DNA of 64,000 bases. Source: Merluccius polli. Taxonomy: Eukaryota > Chordata > Actinopteri > Gadiformes > Merlucciidae. Both the position numbers and the translations under genes were made by a program. The stretch's first letter is position 1; each line of letters starts with the position of its first letter. The notes under the pieces were generated by a model that saw nothing but the letters and a program-made list of their open reading frames with translations, searched no databases and had not been told where the DNA came from. The stretch spans positions 243,501 through 307,500 of the forward strand of contig JAOPHQ010002846.1 in NCBI GenBank assembly GCA_030340625.1, written 5' to 3'. Shown here piece after piece: positions 59,355-64,000 of the stretch.

Positions 59355-61857
59355 CTGTACACAAAAAACAAAGCAATGAAAGGAACACAAAAATGTCACA
59401 ACAAATAGAAATAGAAAACCTTGTTTAATTGTCACATTATCTCGCTCGAGCTAATATATCCTAAATTAGCTCTGATTCATTAGTGAGCGATCACACAGAA
59501 AGCCTACAGAAAGACAAAAAGACCATGTAATGTGCAGCCAACGAGCTAGACTAAAAGTCTAACGTCACCCAGCATGTATCCCTAAAATGAGACGATGTGT
59601 CAATCAATGACCATTCGGTTAAGTGCACAGCAGCAGCTTGCCCGTGTGTTTTGTCAATTCTAAATAGACTCCGCTCTGCAGGAGTGATGGAGGTTTTCTT
59701 TCTCTTTTTTTCTTCCCTGTTCAGAAGAGTCCAGGGGTGCTAACAGTTCAAAGTGACATGTTATTCAATCAGGGTGCAAGAATTATGATCACCCTAATTT
59801 TATGAGGGCATTTAAGTCGTATTTCATCCGAGGTCCATTTCCTCCCTGGCATCCACTGACAATTTTGTATTGATTCTGTGCTCCTGCTACTAAACTTCAC
59901 AGTAATGCCAACACAGTCCTAAACTAAGCAGGGTTTTAGGGCAAACCAACTGCTACAGTCGCACATGCAATATAATACAAGGGTCTCATAGTACTACTCA
60001 TCTTCCGCCTTTGTTACTGCTGTCCTTGGCCGCATTAGTTTGAACATACAGTGGGTATGTGTGTGCGTGTGCGTGTGTGTTTGATATATATATAAATATT
60101 TAATATTCATGTCAAATATATTTACATAGTCTAAGAACTGTGCACTTCTTACAAGATAATAATGAATCCAGATTGATTTATTATCTCTCAAAAGCTTTGA
60201 CAGAAAATCTTCTTTAGACACACACTGCTCACACTGTAAACACATTAAGCCACAATAAAAAAACACAGCAACATATACGCTCTTGAATGTGCTCACTCAA
60301 ATAATCAGCATGTGTTGCCCCTTACATGTAATAGCCGTCTATTTGATTACTTTCAAGTCACACGCATTGATCTAAAACGGTGACCGCAAAGGAGGACATC
60401 TATTTTGCGAAAAACGTTTTGAAATCATCTCCCTTTCCTTTGATCCTATTACCTTTCGTGGAGCTTTCAAAGAAGCAGGCATGTTTCAAACTCTTTGAAA
60501 ACCATTAACTCCAGCCACAGGGGCGGCCATTGAAGCCAGCGATACCAGGCCGAGATTGTATCAGTGAATATGCCTTCGCACAACTGACAGGACTTAATCT
60601 TCTCTGAGAACGACACCTGGGGTGCCCCAGACAGTCATCAGCCCGCCCCTCCCTGCACCCCCCCATCCCCCCCCCCCCACCATCCCCGAGCCTTGGTGCT
60701 CTAGACAAGACAGCCCTTACCGTCCGCCTATTTGACTTTATCTCCACGAAACGGTGGGTTAAGATATTTTTGAGCCTGAAGACAAGATATAGCCAATCCT
60801 CCCCCCCTACCCTGGAAGGACTGCTGCTTATATTAAAACTGATACCTAAGGACAAAAAAATATTTAAAAAAAGAGGGGGGGGGGGGCTTAATCAGATTCA
60901 GCAAACTATAGCTCACCCTCTCGGGGAGCTGTCAGAAGCATTTAAGAGCCCCGGTCTGGGGCCGCAGACCAGGCAGTGAGCAGGGAATCACTTTGCACGC
61001 ATCGAAAGGACAACCCAATTAGTCTAGTTTACTAAAAAACTCCCCCCATGTCAGGGGAGGCGCCATGTGCCCTCCCCTTTCCCGGGACCTTCTGGACCCC
61101 CGGAATAAAACCCACACACACTGCATGCTCCACTTCAGTGTGGACGAAAAGCGCGAGTATCTGGAGAATAGCCATCCATGCTGCTGCTGCTGCTGCTGTT
61201 GTGGAGACAGAGGACCCGAGGAAGTTCTGAGAGGGGAGTAATGCCCCACATTGGCGGCAGGCCATGTGTATAATTACACAGACCAATCGTAATCCTGATT
61301 AGCTTGATACCAGTCGATTCTAGTTTCGTTTCATAATCTCTTTGGTGGGGTTGGGTTGGGATGAGAGGGATGGGGATGGGGGGTGGGGGGGTATTCTACA
61401 TAAAGGGAATCCATGTGACCAGGTGACGGCACATGCACAACCTCACAGGTATTTAACGATTTGCGGGTCGCCGACCATCACATAAAAAAGAAAAATGCCT
61501 CTGTTTCCTGAGGTTTTCTTTGCAACGAACGAAGATGCGGAGACAGAGTGCCGTTTAGACGCAAGGGACTAAACTTCGGGAGCACCAGATGGACAGAGAT
61601 AATTATCAACAATCTGTTCAATCCCTTTCGTCGTGCTGCACCAGGAAAAGTGTGCCATAGCCATCATTCTGCTGAAAACCATGTCTCCTGCCTTTTGTCT
61701 TCTGACTGCATGTGTGAGGCATCTTCTGGAAAGCTGTTGACTACAGAGACGTGACAATGTTAGTCTGTTTGCCAAAGTGAGATATGAAAGTGAAAGTGAT
61801 TCCATTAAAAGTAAAATATATGTACCGGTATATGTATTCCTGACACATTCATTTTTT

Positions 61858-61907
61858 GTGTGCGTGTGCGTGCGTGTATGCGTGTGCTTGTGTGTGTATA
61901 GGCGTGC

Positions 61908-61939
<32 letters not shown>
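61858..61939. repeat. Imperfect (GT)n microsatellite
   Basis: About 80 nt of GT with CGTG, ATGC and CACATG interruptions, purest at 61911-61939. Confidence 0.93.
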
Positions 61940-61941
<2 letters not shown>

Positions 61942-63565
61942 TATGAAGGGCAAGACATCTCTTCTGAAGGGTTGTGTAGGCAAATGGAGCAGATTCCTGG
62001 ACAGGAGTCAAACCCCACAGGTAGAATCATCAGTACAAACAAATTCGGTTCGTTGAAAGGGAGTCAAGGGTACATGACTGTGCACACACAAATTATGGTC
62101 TGAAATCCCACAGATCACTGTGTAAACAAAGAACCAACCAATCACCAAGCTCACAATGGTGCCCTGGGTAGGAAGTTCAGATCTTATGCTCAATAAAACT
62201 CTGGATAAACAAACCAATGCAATACAAATGCGTAATAATCTCATTGAAGCCAGTCACATCCAGGCTTCTTATCGGGTACCTGCTTGTCAGATTGTGAATC
62301 AATTAGGTTATTGCGTTGCCAAATATCAGCACACATTGCCGGCTTAGTCGGGAAGTATTAGTGTTATAATTGTAGATACCATATGTATGTTATTAGGGAT
62401 AGGACAGAACTGGAGAGGCAACATGACTGCGTTAACTGCTTTGGATCAAATGCACTGATATCTAACATAAAAACCCTAACATTTAATTAACAGTTTCCTG
62501 ACCTATTCGTTTTAATGTAATGTCGGCTCTGCACACCCTAATACCGTAAGCTAGGTTATTTAAAATTACAACTACAGGTAATCGTTCCTTAAAAACCAAG
62601 TGCTAAGTAATTAATAATTAATTCCAGTTCGACACACTGTTGATTCACCTTCTTTTCTCAATCATGTTGACAACCACTGATATCTTTTTCCTCCCAAGCC
62701 CTGCCCAGTCCCTTCAAAGAGAGCAGCAACAGGAAATTGTTCTTTCTTTTTTTATCATGTCATCTCATTTCCTGAAAAAGTTTCTATGATGAAGTCCACC
62801 AAGTCCACCAATGACGCTGGCTCCATTTCAACCACAAACACCATTGACAACACATAATCCCCAATCAAATCCTTATCGACCAATACACAGCCCTCCTTGA
62901 TCACTTGTACTCTTTAGTCGTGTCCTAACTTCCTGTTTAACCTGCAAGTGCATCGAAAAGAGAGGACACCTGTGAAATTGGAAGAATCCTCTTACTAAGT
63001 GCTAAACGATTTTGCCTTTCTCTCTCATTGCCTGAGTCACTCTCACACAATAATATGTCACAGGATTATATTAATTGCAGATGGATTATTATGGGCTTTT
63101 CGTTGAGCTTCAGCAATTGACCCAAGAAGAGGGTCAATCAAACAGGAAAATAGCAACTCCAAGTACGTGCTCTACATGGTCTACTGCAAAGTTTTTACGA
63201 CATATTTACTAAATTAATAAAATCACAACCACCGCTCTACATACAGTGAGTTTGGCCGGCGCTTAATAGCTTGAGGCTCTCTGCGCTCCAGTAGACTACA
63301 GCAAAGGAGGGTCCACCACATTACCTTGCTAGCCGGCTTATCATGTACTTCCTCCCTAACAACGGGACTTAAAGTCCAAGTCATTGTTGTGGTTTATGGA
63401 TGCATACCACCTGCCCATCTTGTCCTGCTTTTGTAATGAGCTTATGAAGTGACGCAGGTGAATTTTAAAGCAACACAACACTTTACGTTGTGAGCTCCGC
63501 AAGCGGTTCTACAGCGTCCCCGTGGAGTAAATGACACAGATGCACTTCCCATTGCTACAAATGCC

Positions 63566-63568
<3 letters not shown>

Positions 63569-63649
<81 letters not shown>
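63569..63649. repeat. (CT)n microsatellite
   Basis: About 80 nt of uninterrupted TC dinucleotides, the longest pure CT tract in the window. Confidence 0.96.
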
Positions 63650-63654
<5 letters not shown>

Positions 63655-64000
63655 CCCCACAGAATGTGGGTGAGTGACCTTTCTTGCACTCAACAAAACA
63701 ATACTTGTATGTAAACGTGTGGATCACCAGGTTTCAGAATATACCTAATGGTCAGAGCCATGCAGGCCTATCTGGGCTAACCTTGCCCTGGTCATGTCTT
63801 GAAACACTAATTAAAAAAGCATTGAAGCTGGTGAGTGGCAGCACAACCAGCGGTTGTTGGGCTGATAGAACAAAGCGCTAGGAAGTGATTACGTCAGCAG
63901 ATGTGTGAGTCACCCGCACATAACTACAAGGACTCGTTCTTTCATATTTGTCTCTTTTCTTTTTTTCTTTTTTGTACTTCTGCCAACAGTGTGTCAACTG

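Noticed and set aside
57130..59435. Numerous long open frames on both strands (up to 366 codons)
   Set aside because: They are translations of the 22-bp minisatellite, open in several frames of both strands, with no domain or start context; not genes.

Overview
This is vertebrate nuclear DNA, most likely from a teleost fish. The evidence is sparse exons with GT-AG splice sites inside long AT-rich introns, a dense load of fish-type transposon remnants (an L2-like LINE fragment, tRNA-derived SINEs, TTAA-flanked and hAT-like non-autonomous elements), and many long microsatellites. There is no bacterial-style gene layout. Only about 1 kb of the 64 kb is convincingly coding.

The window lies inside one large gene on the minus strand, a CSMD-family gene (CUB and Sushi multiple domains), best matched to csmd3. 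Six exons were located with exact splice borders. In transcript order they are 50085-50307 (first half of CUB1), 35218-35330 (second half of CUB1), 24454-24648 (Sushi 1), 11309-11552 (first half of CUB2), 4162-4274 (second half of CUB2) and 2920-2997 (a linker exon). Their phases interlock perfectly (1-2, 2-1, 1-1, 1-2, 2-1, 1-1), giving one continuous frame of 966 nt. The signal-peptide exon is not recognised and probably lies beyond position 64000. The exons for Sushi 2 and everything after it lie before position 1. The family and paralogue assignment rests on remembered CSMD sequences, not on an alignment.

The rest is intron. 1-2919: simple sequence and a repeat shared with 53 kb. 4.3-11.3 kb: a diverged fold-back element near 8.5 kb. 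11.6-24.4 kb: an L2-like LINE fragment (12-13.8 kb), a near-perfect 111-bp palindrome (18.9 kb), and a three-level nest of transposons (20.2-22.1 kb). 24.6-35.2 kb: SINEs and a MITE. 35.3-50.1 kb: a poly(G)-filled MITE (36.9 kb), TTAA-flanked elements (42-44 kb) and a large fold-back element (46.5-48.2 kb). 50.3-64 kb, probably intron 1: long microsatellites, a 1.27-kb hAT-like element (54.2-55.4 kb), a MITE (55.7-56.0 kb) and a roughly 2-kb, 22-bp minisatellite with a 219-bp higher-order repeat (57.3-59.3 kb).

The points most worth following up are: an unusual Gly/Ser-rich insertion in CUB2 of the csmd3-like protein; the higher-order minisatellite; the fold-back family with two copies, one of them holding a nest of two further transposons; a CTCF-like site inside a small insertion in the other copy; and several perfect hairpins.
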